Assembly: GCA_038323835.1 (NCBI GenBank)
Contig: JBBQHI010000018.1
Coordinates: 5,656 to 69,655 of the forward strand
DNA from: JACVRW01 sp038323835
GTDB lineage: Bacteria; Actinomycetota; Thermoleophilia; Solirubrobacterales; Thermoleophilaceae
DNA: 64,000 nucleotides
Direction: 5' to 3'
The notes beneath the pieces are model-generated. The model worked only from the letters and a program-made list of their open reading frames with translations. It was not told the DNA's origin and searched no databases. The position numbers and the translations under genes were made by a program. Of this stretch, positions 1 to 9,976 are shown piece after piece (within the stretch, counting starts at the first letter, position 1; each line of letters begins with the position of its first letter).

Positions 1-1678
1 CCGTGGCCGCCCTGCGCGCTCCGGCTCCCGGATCGGGTCCGGACACGAGCGTGGCGGCGCCGGCCTGCGCAAGCCTCAGCGGATAGGCGCCTGGCGTGTG
101 CACCGGCGGCACTGCAGCCGTGCAGCTCGAGTCCAGCGTGGCCATCGCCCCGGGCGCACGCAGGAAGGTGCGGATGATTCTCCTCACGCACCGGGTCCCG
201 TTGAGAAGAGGCGTGTACCCCTGGGAGTCCACGTGCACCGTGTTGGGCACGGTGATCACCCGCGTGTTGGCCCCCAGGCCGGGCACGAACAGGGGGGCGT
301 CGGTCACCGGGGTGAGCGAGTCGAGATCGCCCCCCACCACGAGCAGCGGGACGGAGGCGGGCAGCGGGGTCGATGCCGGGTCCGCGACGGGCGCCACGTG
401 GGTGGGCCGGGGCCAGTCGAGGCATGCCTGATAGGGCTCCGAGTAGGCGCTCATCGTGAACCACTCGCGGGCGGTGAACGGGGTGAACGCGCCTGGAGGC
501 GGGGAGAGCAGCCGCGCGGCCAGTTGCTCCCGGCGCTGCGACGGCGTGGACCGCATCGAGAAGAGCTGCGGGTAGTCCATGCAGCTGACGGCGAAGTAGA
601 GCCCGTTCGAGAAATAGTCCGCCGGGCTCGCGCCGTGCAGGTAGCTCTGGGTCTGGGCCACGAGGCGCAGTAGCGGAGCGTCGTCGCCGGCGAGCGCGGC
701 GCGAACCGACGCGTCCAGCTCCCGGTAGATGTTGGGCTCGGAGGCCGCGTCCTGAACCATGTCCACCGCGGCGCGCACGTCCACCCGGGCGCGCACGCGG
801 GTGCCGTCGGAGTCGCGCGTGGCGCCCGTGATCGGGGCCTGCCGCAGGCGACCGACGAGCTGGCCGAGCCGCGCCGTCGCGCTCCCCGGGGCGGCCGCCG
901 AACAGCCGGCGTCGCGCTCGCACACGGCATCGAAGGCGCGGCGCGCCACCTCCCCCGACGATGCGTACCAGGGGTCGAGTCCGCGAACCGGGTAGGCGGA
1001 GTCGAGCAGTACCGAGTTCAGGCGCTTGCGGTAGCGCGAAATGTAGGACTGCACGAACCAGGTGCCGTAGGAGTCGCCGTAGAGGTCGATGCGCCTCAGG
1101 CGCAGGCGCCGGAGTACCGCCTCCAGGTCCCCCACCGCGTAGGCCGTGGCGAAGAGGTCGGCCGCGTGGACCGCGGGGCGTCCGGGGCGGCCATAGTGAC
1201 GCTCGATCGCCCGGGCGCAGCCGGCCACGAGCCCGGGGAAACCGGGCCCGGAGCTCACCCCCGTGTAGCGCTGTAGGCGACGGCAGTGGATGAGCGCGGA
1301 CATGCCCGTGCCGCGGTTGTCCACGAGCAGCAGGTCGCGCTTGCGCAGGAGCGGGCCGAAGATCCCGCGGTACTCGACGCGCGTGCCCGTGGACGGATAC
1401 CCGGGCCCGCCCTCGACCGCGACCAGTGGAGGCGCTTTCGTGGGCCCGTCCTTGGCGGGGAGCCATCGGAACCCGATGCGGATGTGCGGGCCGGCGGGGC
1501 GCGCCGGATCGAGGCGGCGCCTGATCTCGCCGCACATCCATCGCGTGCCGTCCGGGCACGGCCGCAGCACGAGCGCGCCCACCTTCATGCGCTGGGCGGG
1601 CGCCGCGCCGGCGGGCGGGGCCGCGAGCGCGGCGAACGCGACGCAGGTCAGGAACGCGGCGAGCGAACGGGTGCGCAT
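1..1678 (-). CDS. secreted alpha/beta hydrolase, TAP-like (3' end cut by window edge)
   Basis: The frame is open from the ATG at 1678 to the window edge, about 559 codons, so the C-terminus is missing. Residues 1-26 form a signal peptide (Arg-rich start, Ala-rich core, cut near AGA-AP). An oxyanion motif EGGPG lies at 89-93, DNRGTG at 120-125, and the nucleophile elbow GDSYGT puts Ser at 203. A late segment with VVGGDLDSLTP and NTVHVD carries the expected Asp and His of the triad. This arrangement fits secreted tripeptidyl-aminopeptidase-like hydrolases of actinobacteria (alpha/beta fold plus TAP-like C-terminal domain), which cleave peptides or esters outside the membrane. Substrate cannot be read from sequence. 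Two hairpins separate it from the yceI gene upstream, so it probably has its own promoter. Confidence 0.85.
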   Translation of the reverse strand, partial: MRTRSLAAFLTCVAFAALAAPPAGAAPAQRMKVGALVLRPCPDGTRWMCGEIRRRLDPARPAGPHIRIGFRWLPAKDGPTKAPPLVAVEGGPGYPSTGTRVEYRGIFGPLLRKRDLLLVDNRGTGMSALIHCRRLQRYTGVSSGPGFPGLVAGCARAIERHYGRPGRPAVHAADLFATAYAVGDLEAVLRRLRLRRIDLYGDSYGTWFVQSYISRYRKRLNSVLLDSAYPVRGLDPWYASSGEVARRAFDAVCERDAGCSAAAPGSATARLGQLVGRLRQAPITGATRDSDGTRVRARVDVRAAVDMVQDAASEPNIYRELDASVRAALAGDDAPLLRLVAQTQSYLHGASPADYFSNGLYFAVSCMDYPQLFSMRSTPSQRREQLAARLLSPPPGAFTPFTAREWFTMSAYSEPYQACLDWPRPTHVAPVADPASTPLPASVPLLVVGGDLDSLTPVTDAPLFVPGLGANTRVITVPNTVHVDSQGYTPLLNGTRCVRRIIRTFLRAPGAMATLDSSCTAAVPPVHTPGAYPLRLAQAGAATLVSGPDPGAGARRAAT

Positions 1679-1717
1679 GGGCTCGTAGTGTCGCCCACGG
1701 GAGCCCGGGCATGCAAA

Positions 1718-1746
1718 GGGCCGGCGGCGCGTGGCGCCGCCGGCCC
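1718..1746 (-). terminator. GC-rich hairpin, likely terminator
   Basis: A perfect inverted repeat with 13-base arms (GGGCCGGCGGCGC) and a three-base loop sits between yceI and the next gene on the same strand. There is no T-run, which is usual for GC-rich actinobacterial hairpin terminators. It is the second of two hairpins after yceI. Confidence 0.55.
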
Positions 1747-1777
1747 CTCGCCGGACTCGCGGATGTGCTCTGCGGAA

Positions 1778-1798
1778 GCACCCGGCTCGGCCGGGTGC
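1778..1798 (-). terminator. hairpin after yceI
   Basis: Inverted repeat with 9-base arms GCACCCGGC / GCCGGGTGC and a three-base loop, starting 20 bases past the yceI stop. On the minus strand the stem is followed by TTCC, a weak T-tract. Best read as the first terminator of the yceI transcript. Confidence 0.55.
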
Positions 1799-1817
1799 GC
1801 ACCGATGTGTCTTCCTC

Positions 1818-2378
1818 TTACGCCTTCTTGACGGCGGAGATGTCGAGCGCGAGCTTCACCTTGTCCGACACCAGCACGTTGCCGCTGCCGAGTGCCTGGT
1901 TGAAGGTCATGCCGTAGTCACCGCGGTTGAGCTGGCCGGTGACCTCGAGGCCAACGCGCTCGTTGCCCCACGGATCCTCCTCGGTGCCCGTGACCTCGGC
2001 CTTCAGCGTGATCTCGCGGGTCACGCCGTGAAGCCTGAGGTCCCCCGTGATCTCGAACGTCTTGTCGTCCACCGGGACGATGGCCTTCGACTCGAACGTG
2101 ATGTGCTCGTACTGCTCGGCATCGAAGAAGTCGGCGGAGCGGAGGTGGTCGTCGCGCTTGTCCTCGCTGGTGTTCACCGAGGCGACCTTGACCAGACCGG
2201 TGGCCCTGACCTCGCCCTGGCCCTCGCCCACGTGGAGGGAGCCCTCGAACTCGGCGAAGTGGCCGCGTACGGTGGCGATGCCCAGGTGCTTGACCTGAAA
2301 CTCCACGCGAGAGTGAGAGGGGTCGACGTTCCAGGTGCCGGTGGGTACCGCGGTGGTGACGGGGGTGATGGTGCTCAT
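1818..2378 (-). CDS. YceI family lipocalin-like protein
   Basis: A 186-residue protein with the full YceI pattern: GTWNVDPSHSRVEFQVKHLG near the N-terminus, an internal FEGSLHV strand, and the late GLEVTGQLNRGDYGM motif. YceI proteins form a lipocalin-like barrel that binds long polyisoprenoid or amide lipids. Some are periplasmic, but this one has no signal peptide, so a cytoplasmic role is likely. The ATG at 2378 has a purine-rich stretch (AGGAGATCCCA) just upstream. It is transcribed in the same direction as the MarR gene and separated from it by 152 bases holding four TTGC-type palindromes. This strongly suggests MarR control and a stress-linked role. Confidence 0.92.
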   Translation of the reverse strand: MSTITPVTTAVPTGTWNVDPSHSRVEFQVKHLGIATVRGHFAEFEGSLHVGEGQGEVRATGLVKVASVNTSEDKRDDHLRSADFFDAEQYEHITFESKAIVPVDDKTFEITGDLRLHGVTREITLKAEVTGTEEDPWGNERVGLEVTGQLNRGDYGMTFNQALGSGNVLVSDKVKLALDISAVKKA

Positions 2379-2405
2379 TGGGATCTCCTGTCGAAGTTGG
2401 TGTGC

Positions 2406-2473
2406 TTGCTAGCGCAAACTTGTTAGCGCAAGCGTAGCACTCAATCGTTGCGCGCGCAAGCTTGCGCACGCAA
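2406..2473. promoter_or_regulatory. array of four MarR-type operator palindromes
   Basis: Four 12-base palindromic boxes of the form TTGYNNNCGCAA occur at 2406-2417 (TTGCTAGCGCAA), 2420-2431 (TTGTTAGCGCAA), 2448-2459 (TTGCGCGCGCAA, perfect) and 2462-2473 (TTGCGCACGCAA). Starts are 14, 28 and 14 bases apart, so all lie on one 14-base register with one empty slot. They lie between marR and yceI, directly upstream of yceI. The same box recurs in front of marR (3050-3061). That these bind the neighbouring MarR protein is inference. Confidence 0.75.
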
Positions 2474-2530
2474 ACACTTCGTCGGGGTGGGGGCGCGCAG
2501 GTGGAGGGCGCCCGGCGGCGGGGAAGCCGC

Positions 2531-3046
2531 TCAGGTGCAGGCGGATGCGGCGCCCGGCGCGAAGCGGGAGAAGATCGAGGCCAGCGCCTCCACCTCTCCC
2601 GGCTCCAGCCGGTCGAAGAACCGCTCTTCCACACCGGCGAAGTGCGTCGCCTGGGCGGCGCGCAGAAGCTCCAGCCCGGTATCGGTGAGGAACGCGTTCT
2701 TGGCCCGGGCGTCAGACGGGCACGGCCGGCGCTCCACGAGACTGCGCGCCTCGAGCATGTCCGTGATGCGGGACACCCGGCTCACGCTGAGCCCGGCGCG
2801 GCCGGCGAGCTCCGTGAGGCGGAGCATCCGCCCCTCCGCGGCCGCGAGCCGGCCGAGCAGCTCCACCCCGCTGAGGCTGAGGCCGAACTCGGCCTCCAGC
2901 TCTGACTCGAGCTCTCGTGTCAGCCGCTTGTGAGCCTCGAGCATCCCGATCCACGCATCCGCGTGGGTGTCCGACCACGACCTGATGCCGTCGTCACCGA
3001 CGAGGGTGCGACACGTGGTGACGGTTTCTTCCCGATTAGCGGCCAT
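2531..3046 (-). CDS. MarR family transcriptional regulator
   Basis: 171 residues with a MarR winged-helix core at about 55-130: a DNA-recognition stretch LTELAGRAGLSVSRVSRITD, then a wing with ERRPCPSDARAKNAFLT, where the D-R pair typical of MarR wings is visible. Flanking helices serve dimerisation. MarR proteins are usually repressors that release DNA when they bind a small phenolic or react with oxidant. Two cysteines (near the N-terminus and second from the C-terminus) might allow redox sensing, but this is speculative. The ATG at 3046 lies only three bases from an operator box at 3050-3061, so the message is leaderless or the true start is internal. Probably autoregulated, and regulator of yceI and perhaps the divergent ABC-F gene. 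Confidence 0.9.
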   Translation of the reverse strand: MAANREETVTTCRTLVGDDGIRSWSDTHADAWIGMLEAHKRLTRELESELEAEFGLSLSGVELLGRLAAAEGRMLRLTELAGRAGLSVSRVSRITDMLEARSLVERRPCPSDARAKNAFLTDTGLELLRAAQATHFAGVEERFFDRLEPGEVEALASIFSRFAPGAASACT

Positions 3047-3049
3047 TTA

Positions 3050-3061
3050 TTGCTAGCGCAA
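3050..3061. promoter_or_regulatory. MarR-type operator in front of marR
   Basis: TTGCTAGCGCAA, identical to the box at 2406-2417. It sits in the 89-base gap between the divergent marR and ABC-F genes, immediately before the marR start, where bound repressor would block transcription of marR. Confidence 0.7.
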
Positions 3062-3135
3062 GCGTACTCGCGAAACCCTCGGCCTGTCCACACATCAGCG
3101 GCCGGCGCGCAGAGGCCTCTAAGGTGGCCCGCTGC

Positions 3136-4791
<1,656 letters not shown>

Positions 4792-5661
4792 CTAAGCGCG
4801 CGGCACGTCGGCGAGGAGGGCCTCGGCCACGCGCTCAGGCGCCTCGAGCTGTGGCCAGTGGGACACGTCCTCGAGAGCCGTGAGGGGAGCGCTCGGAAGG
4901 CGCTCGCGGATCCGCTCCGCCATGTGGGCGCCGGACACAGGATCGAGCATTCCCCACACGAAGGCGGTGGGAACGCCGGTGGACTCGAGCGCGCCCGACC
5001 AGCGCTCGGCGTGATCCTGGCGGTCCACGAGGTAGCGGATCAGCCGGTACGAGATCATCTGGCCGCCGCCCCGGCTCATAGACCGCCAAATGGTGGTGGC
5101 GTCCTCGGTCTCGTCGTAGTCGTCCGCGAACGTCGGCGCCAGGCCCATCACGAACAGCTCCTCGGTGGAGGCGGCGCTGATCAGCGGCCCCTGCTCAGGG
5201 TCCAAAAGGGCGAGCTGGATCGGCTGGGGCCGGTGCACGTCGGGGTAGAGGCCCCCGTTCAACAGGTGAAGGGCCTCGATCTCCACCGCCAGGCCACCCT
5301 CCGCGCGCCGCGCCAGCAGCTCCTGGGCCACCGAGACGGCGTAGTCGTGGGCCACCACCATGGTCGACTCGATTCCCTCGCGCGCCCACAGGGCCTCGAC
5401 CAGATCGGCCTGCTCGTGGATCGAGTAGTCGTGCTCGGCCGGCTTGTCGGAAGCTCCGAATCCGAGGAAGTCCGGGGCAAGGAGGCTGTGGCGCGCGGCC
5501 AGTGCCGGCGCCACCTTGTGCCAGTCGTGCGAGGAGCTGGGAAAGCCGTGGAGGAGGGTCATCGCCGGACCCGACCCGGAGCGGTGGGCGAAGACGGAGC
5601 GGGGCACGCCGCGCAGCTCGAGCTCCACCCGCTCGCCCTCCGACCACCAGTCCTCGATCAC
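4792..5661 (-). CDS. epoxide hydrolase / haloalkane dehalogenase-like alpha/beta hydrolase
   Basis: 289 residues with an alpha/beta hydrolase fold. HGFPSSS (38-44) supplies the oxyanion hole in the HGxP style of epoxide hydrolases, DFLGFGASDKP follows, and the nucleophile elbow VVAHDYA places Asp at 106, not Ser. EDVSHWPQ near 264-271 supplies the catalytic His. An Asp nucleophile separates epoxide hydrolases and haloalkane dehalogenases from esterases. The two cannot be distinguished firmly here: the HGFP motif leans to epoxide hydrolase, and the missing conserved halide Trp after the nucleophile also argues against a dehalogenase. Cytosolic, no signal peptide. It follows the CocE-type gene by 25 bases and may be cotranscribed with it. 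Confidence 0.85.
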   Translation of the reverse strand: MIEDWWSEGERVELELRGVPRSVFAHRSGSGPAMTLLHGFPSSSHDWHKVAPALAARHSLLAPDFLGFGASDKPAEHDYSIHEQADLVEALWAREGIESTMVVAHDYAVSVAQELLARRAEGGLAVEIEALHLLNGGLYPDVHRPQPIQLALLDPEQGPLISAASTEELFVMGLAPTFADDYDETEDATTIWRSMSRGGGQMISYRLIRYLVDRQDHAERWSGALESTGVPTAFVWGMLDPVSGAHMAERIRERLPSAPLTALEDVSHWPQLEAPERVAEALLADVPRA

Positions 5662-5686
5662 GAGCTCAGGGGCTCGAGCCCGGTGC

Positions 5687-7969
5687 TCAGCCGCCGTTGG
5701 AGGCGGCGGCGTACGTGCGGTTGGGCTCGCCGCGGAGGGCGGTGGCGCCCGGCAGCGGAGTGCCCTTCGCGGTGGCGCGCGAGAGCACCGGCAGCACCAG
5801 GCTCGACGCGTGGACGCCGCCCAGGCTGATCGTGTTCTTCGTGGTGCCCTTGTCCACGGTGGCGAAGGCCCAGCGGGGGCGGTCGCCGCCCGTGGCCGAG
5901 ACCGTCACCCGGATCCGCGAGCCCGCCCGGAAGGCGTGGGCCACACCGAAGATCGGCACCCGCACCAACGAATACCTGCCCTTTGGAAGCGGCGCGGCGT
6001 CACGCTCGAGATGGGTGGGGAAGGAGTCGAGCGCGGTGGAGAGGCGCGGGTTCAGCTTCCGGTGCGACGCGCGCAGCCAGCCGTTCTGGACGTAGGTCTC
6101 GTTGCCGTCGGGCCTGACCTCGCTGAGCGTGACCTGGAAGTCGGTGTCCTTCGCGGAGGACTTGACATAGAGGTCGAGGCTGGAGGGGCCGGCGATGACG
6201 GTGTCCTTGGCCAGCGCGCCGGTGATCCAGCCGAGGCCCTTGCCCGCGGCCAGCGGAGCCCAGTTGTAGGGCGGCTGTGCCTTCCAGGCGTCCTCGGCCC
6301 CGTTGCCCGCGAGCGTCTGGCGCGGACGGGCGTTCGGATCGGCCGTGTAGCCGGCCGAGCCCGACTTGGACGGCTTCGCGCCCAGCGAGCCGCTGGCGCC
6401 GAGGAAGTAGCGCGTAACCCTGGCCTGCTTGGGCGGCCAGGCGCTGTAATCGAGCTCCCACGTGGAGCCGATCGAGCCCGCGCCCTGAGGCCCGGCGCCG
6501 TTGTCGAACAGGAGGCGGACGTGCGGGTCCTTCTCGAAGTCCGCCTTGGCGGCGGCGACGCTCGTGTAGTTCACGTAGCGCGACTGCTCGACCGGTGCCG
6601 CGCCGGCGTCGGCGAGGTAGTTGTAGAGCACGCCGCTGAGGCTGATCACGGAGCCGGGAAGGCTCGGGATCTCGTCCGCCACATAGAGCTTCAGGAACTC
6701 GGCCCAGCGGGTGATCGTCTTCGGCCCCAGCGAGTCGGCGTGCACGCCGTTCTGAAGCGAGAGGTACACGTTCGGCTTCCCGTTCAGGTACCTGAGCGCC
6801 TCGGCGAAGTGCCCGCTCGTCTGCTCGTCCTGGAACTGGCCGACGAGGAAGATCGGCACCTTCGCCCGCTTCAGCCACGCCCCGGGAGCGCGGTGCGCGA
6901 ACAGCGACGGCGTGCGGAACGGGTTCTCCCTCTGAAGCTGGAGCGCGTCCTGGGTCTGGAGCCGGAGCTTCTGATTGGCGATGCAGTGCTTGTCGCCCAT
7001 CTTCGTGAGCTCACGCGCCCAGGGCTGACCGCCCTCTGGCGCCGGCTTGGCGTCGTCCATGCGCTCCTGGATCCAGGACTGCGCGAATCCGGAGTTGAAG
7101 ATCCCGCCGGGATAGCCCGTGCCGGTGTAGATGTCATCGGTGACCGACATCGGGGTCACGGCCGCCAGGTGCGGGGGCCGCGTGCCCGCGGTGAAGAGCT
7201 GCGTGATGCCGGAGAAGGAGATGCCGCCCATCCCGACCTTGCCGCCCCTGACCCAGCTCTGTGCTGCCACCGTCTCCACCGCGTCGTAGCCGTCGAAGGT
7301 GGTCGGGTAGTCGAAGAGGTCGAAGGCGCCACCGGAGCATCCGGAGCCGCGCATCTGGACGCTGACCACGGCGAAGCCGATGAGCGGGGCGATCAGCGAC
7401 CCCACGGCGGTCGAGGTGGCCGGCGCCAGCGGGTCGGCGGGAGCGCCACTGCCGCTGAGCGAGTCGATCACCGACTGCAGGAGGTCGTGGGGCGCGGCGG
7501 TCTGGTAGCCGGAGTACTCGATGATCGTCGGGAAGGGCCCGTCGGCCAGCGTCTTGCCCTGGGGCAGGCGGACCGTCATCGCGATCTCCACTCCGTCGCG
7601 CACGCGCACGTAGTTGAGGCCTTGCTTGAGCTTCTTGCGCTTGTAGAACGCCCGTCGCGGATTGTGGCCGGGGCGAAGGACCCTGAAGGCCCTCGTGCGC
7701 TTCGCTCCGGCGCGCAGGACGTACCCGGGACCGGGCTTCAGCTCGCGGAAGATCCTGCTCCCGAAGGAGTCGGCGGCGCCCGCGTCGATCACGCGGCCGT
7801 GCCTGAGGAGCTGGAGGTGCTGCCCCTTCTTGGCTCCGAGCACGTACGCCTGCTCGATGCTGCCGCGGGCCTTGACCGCGGCGCCGGCCGCGGGTGCCGC
7901 GGCGGCGAAGGCGGCCAGCAGCGCGACCACGCTCAGCACGAAAGCACTGACCGTACGAGGGCGGCGCAT
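5687..7969 (-). CDS. secreted CocE/NonD (S15 X-Pro dipeptidyl-peptidase type) hydrolase
   Basis: 760 residues. A signal peptide (1-31) is followed by a small N-terminal domain to about 110. The catalytic alpha/beta domain has EYSGYQT, then MRGSGCSGGAFDLFD, and the nucleophile motif GISFSG with Ser at 251. The last 230 residues form the jelly-roll typical of X-Pro dipeptidyl-peptidase C-terminal domains, with LDLYVKSSAKDTDFQVTLSEV and a late SRIRVTVSATGGDRPRW. Enzymes of this group hydrolyse peptides, acylamino bonds or esters (cocaine esterase and glutaryl amidase are relatives). The substrate is unknown. Secretion points to extracellular peptide or ester use, in line with the other secreted hydrolases around it. 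Confidence 0.88.
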   Translation of the reverse strand: MRRPRTVSAFVLSVVALLAAFAAAAPAAGAAVKARGSIEQAYVLGAKKGQHLQLLRHGRVIDAGAADSFGSRIFRELKPGPGYVLRAGAKRTRAFRVLRPGHNPRRAFYKRKKLKQGLNYVRVRDGVEIAMTVRLPQGKTLADGPFPTIIEYSGYQTAAPHDLLQSVIDSLSGSGAPADPLAPATSTAVGSLIAPLIGFAVVSVQMRGSGCSGGAFDLFDYPTTFDGYDAVETVAAQSWVRGGKVGMGGISFSGITQLFTAGTRPPHLAAVTPMSVTDDIYTGTGYPGGIFNSGFAQSWIQERMDDAKPAPEGGQPWARELTKMGDKHCIANQKLRLQTQDALQLQRENPFRTPSLFAHRAPGAWLKRAKVPIFLVGQFQDEQTSGHFAEALRYLNGKPNVYLSLQNGVHADSLGPKTITRWAEFLKLYVADEIPSLPGSVISLSGVLYNYLADAGAAPVEQSRYVNYTSVAAAKADFEKDPHVRLLFDNGAGPQGAGSIGSTWELDYSAWPPKQARVTRYFLGASGSLGAKPSKSGSAGYTADPNARPRQTLAGNGAEDAWKAQPPYNWAPLAAGKGLGWITGALAKDTVIAGPSSLDLYVKSSAKDTDFQVTLSEVRPDGNETYVQNGWLRASHRKLNPRLSTALDSFPTHLERDAAPLPKGRYSLVRVPIFGVAHAFRAGSRIRVTVSATGGDRPRWAFATVDKGTTKNTISLGGVHASSLVLPVLSRATAKGTPLPGATALRGEPNRTYAAASNGG

Positions 7970-8029
7970 CGAGGGCGCCAGGGCTGCGGGCGGGGACGGC
8001 AGGAGGCGCAGGCTATCCGAATGGCGCGG

Positions 8030-8497
8030 TCAGGACGCCGATGGTTCGACGATCAGATCCATCAGAAGGCTGTCGTTCCAGCCGCCGGCGGGGTTGCGCT
8101 CGTAGGCCCGCAGTACGCCGACCGGCTCGAAGCCCGCTCCGGCATACGCGCGGATGGCGCGCTCGTTGTCCACGTTGGGATCGATGGTGAACCGGTGATG
8201 GCCCTTCGCGGCGAAGTGCTCGATAGCCAGCCGGAGCGCGCGCCGGCCGTAGCCGGCCCCGTGCAGCGAGGTGGTGAGGGAGATGTCGAGGGCCACGCTC
8301 GGGAACCACTCGTAGGTCTCCTCCTCGTACTGGATCCAGCCGGCGAAACGGCCGTCGACCTCGATCACCCAGCCGTGCTCGTGCTCATACTCGCCGTCGG
8401 CCCACCAGCGCTTCACCTCCGGCTCCGCGAGCAGCGCCGCAAGGGTCTCCCGGTCCGCCCGCTCCGGAGAGCGGAACGAGAGCTCGCCGTCGCGCAC
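8030..8497 (-). CDS. GNAT family N-acetyltransferase
   Basis: 155 residues from a GTG at 8497, six bases after the stop of the SGNH gene. A longer frame to 8599 exists but overlaps that gene and lacks homology-like sequence. The fold is visible: LSFRSPERADRETLAALLAEP opening, FAGWIQYEEE strand, ALDISLTT, then the acetyl-CoA loop LHGAGYGRRALRLAIEHF (a Q/RxxGxG/A variant) and NVDNERAIRAYAGAGFEPVG, which is typical of RimJ/RimL-like members. It transfers an acetyl group to an amine on a protein N-terminus or a small molecule such as an aminoglycoside; the target is unknown. Confidence 0.85.
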   Translation of the reverse strand: MRDGELSFRSPERADRETLAALLAEPEVKRWWADGEYEHEHGWVIEVDGRFAGWIQYEEETYEWFPSVALDISLTTSLHGAGYGRRALRLAIEHFAAKGHHRFTIDPNVDNERAIRAYAGAGFEPVGVLRAYERNPAGGWNDSLLMDLIVEPSAS

Positions 8498-8502
8498 GCA
8501 CG

Positions 8503-9939
8503 TCAGCCGCGAGGGTGAACGACCACGCCGGCGGGACCACTCCCCGGTGTGTTGTCGCAGGCCACGTCGCCCGAGGCGGCGAACGCCAGCGAGAGGCACT
8601 TTCCGAACGCCTGCTCCCCATACGCGTTCGGGTGGAACGTCTCCTCCAGCTTGCCCTGGGCCACCACGGAGGCGATGTTCAGGAACCGAGCCCAGTCGCT
8701 GGTGGTGCCCGACGGGCCCTGGGTGGGCGTGGCCAGCTGGGTCGAAGTCGAGCAGATCTCGCGGTCCTCGAACAGGTCGCGCAGGTCGAGGAACTGGACC
8801 CCGCGATCGGCGGCGACGGTGGCCAGGTTGTCCGATATCTGGCCGACCACCGTGTCGCGCGCCCAGGTCGCGTCACTGTCCTTTACCGGACAGCCGTCGA
8901 TGGACGAGCGCGAGATCTTGTCTATTTCGGGCACCCGGATCTCCGAACCGCGCGGGATCGCGGAGGGGTAGGACTGGAGCACGAGGCGCCATGAGGAAGG
9001 GAGATAGCCGGCGTCTGCCATCACCGTGCGGATTTCGTCGATCGCCTTGCCCACCGCCGCCCTGACCGCGGGGTACTTCGCGGTGAGTCCGGGACCCTCG
9101 GTTTCCTTACACGTGGAGGTGGTGCCGTAGGCCTCCACGCAGGCGGTGACGATCGAGGCGAAGCCGAGGTCGTTGCCGCCGATCGAGAGCGCGATCACCT
9201 TCACGTCCTTGTCCCGCGCCACGGTCGCGAGCTGGTCGGCCTGGGGCGCCTCGCCGTCCTGCCCCTCACCGCCGTTCGACGCCCGGAAGATGTTCTTGGT
9301 CACGGCCCCGGAGCAGGCGAGGTTGATGGCCTGGTCGAAGGGGAGCGCGGCACTGTGTATCTCGGCCACGTCGGAGCGGTGGCAGCCGTTGGTGTCGGAC
9401 GGCGGGTCGTACACGAGGCTCTCGTCGTAGCCGGTGCCGGTGAAGGCGCGATCGGTGCCGTCGCGGTCTCCCGCGGCGTTGATCGAGTTGCCCTGCCAGC
9501 GCCCGGCCTCGCCGGAGATGTAGGAGTCGCCGAGGGACACGGCGGCGGTGGGAGCGGCGGGGGTGGAGAAGAACTTCGTGGCGCCGCAGCCCGGAGGCGC
9601 CGGGTGCGCCGCCTGCGAGTCCGAGTCCTTGGAGCAGACGCGGTACTTGTAGTCGGTGTGCGGCACGAGGCCGTTCTGGCGCAGCGTGACGGGAAGCTGA
9701 TCCTGGCTGGTGTATTCCACGTCGTGGAGCGAGGGCGGGCCGTACGACTGGCCCACGGGAGCCACGTCGAACCAGAACGAGCCCGTCTCGTCGTGGCTGG
9801 ACACCACCGTGCCGTGCAGCAGCGCCTGGTGCGCGGTGATCTGGTCGGCCTGGTCGGTGCGCCCGATCGTGCATCCGGTCAGGCCGAGACCGACCACCGC
9901 AACCAGAGCTGTGCACCTGACCGAAAACCGCGACGGCAT
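8503..9939 (-). CDS. SGNH/GDSL hydrolase lipoprotein with fibronectin-like domain
   Basis: 478 residues from the ATG at 9939, which follows GGTGGGGGAC as ribosome site. An N-terminal lipobox LTGC (Cys 23) predicts a lipoprotein. Residues about 35-125 look like a fibronectin-III-type beta sandwich (GLVPHTDYKYRVCS). The SGNH esterase domain follows: block I GDSYISGE with Ser 139, block III SIGGNDLGF, and block V with FHPNAYGEQAF for the catalytic His. Several Cys pairs fit an extracytoplasmic disulfide-bonded enzyme. Relatives are esterases or lipases. It probably heads a two-gene unit with the acetyltransferase. Confidence 0.87.
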   Translation of the reverse strand: MPSRFSVRCTALVAVVGLGLTGCTIGRTDQADQITAHQALLHGTVVSSHDETGSFWFDVAPVGQSYGPPSLHDVEYTSQDQLPVTLRQNGLVPHTDYKYRVCSKDSDSQAAHPAPPGCGATKFFSTPAAPTAAVSLGDSYISGEAGRWQGNSINAAGDRDGTDRAFTGTGYDESLVYDPPSDTNGCHRSDVAEIHSAALPFDQAINLACSGAVTKNIFRASNGGEGQDGEAPQADQLATVARDKDVKVIALSIGGNDLGFASIVTACVEAYGTTSTCKETEGPGLTAKYPAVRAAVGKAIDEIRTVMADAGYLPSSWRLVLQSYPSAIPRGSEIRVPEIDKISRSSIDGCPVKDSDATWARDTVVGQISDNLATVAADRGVQFLDLRDLFEDREICSTSTQLATPTQGPSGTTSDWARFLNIASVVAQGKLEETFHPNAYGEQAFGKCLSLAFAASGDVACDNTPGSGPAGVVVHPRG

Positions 9940-9976
9940 TGCGTCCCCCACCGTTTGAACCCCGGACAGGTCCACC

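Noticed and set aside
5444..8518. A plus-strand open frame of about 1000 codons opposite the S15 and epoxide-hydrolase genes
   Set aside because: It mirrors two well-supported minus-strand enzymes; its translation is Arg/Gly/Ala/Val-rich without any domain, typical of antisense frames in GC-rich DNA.
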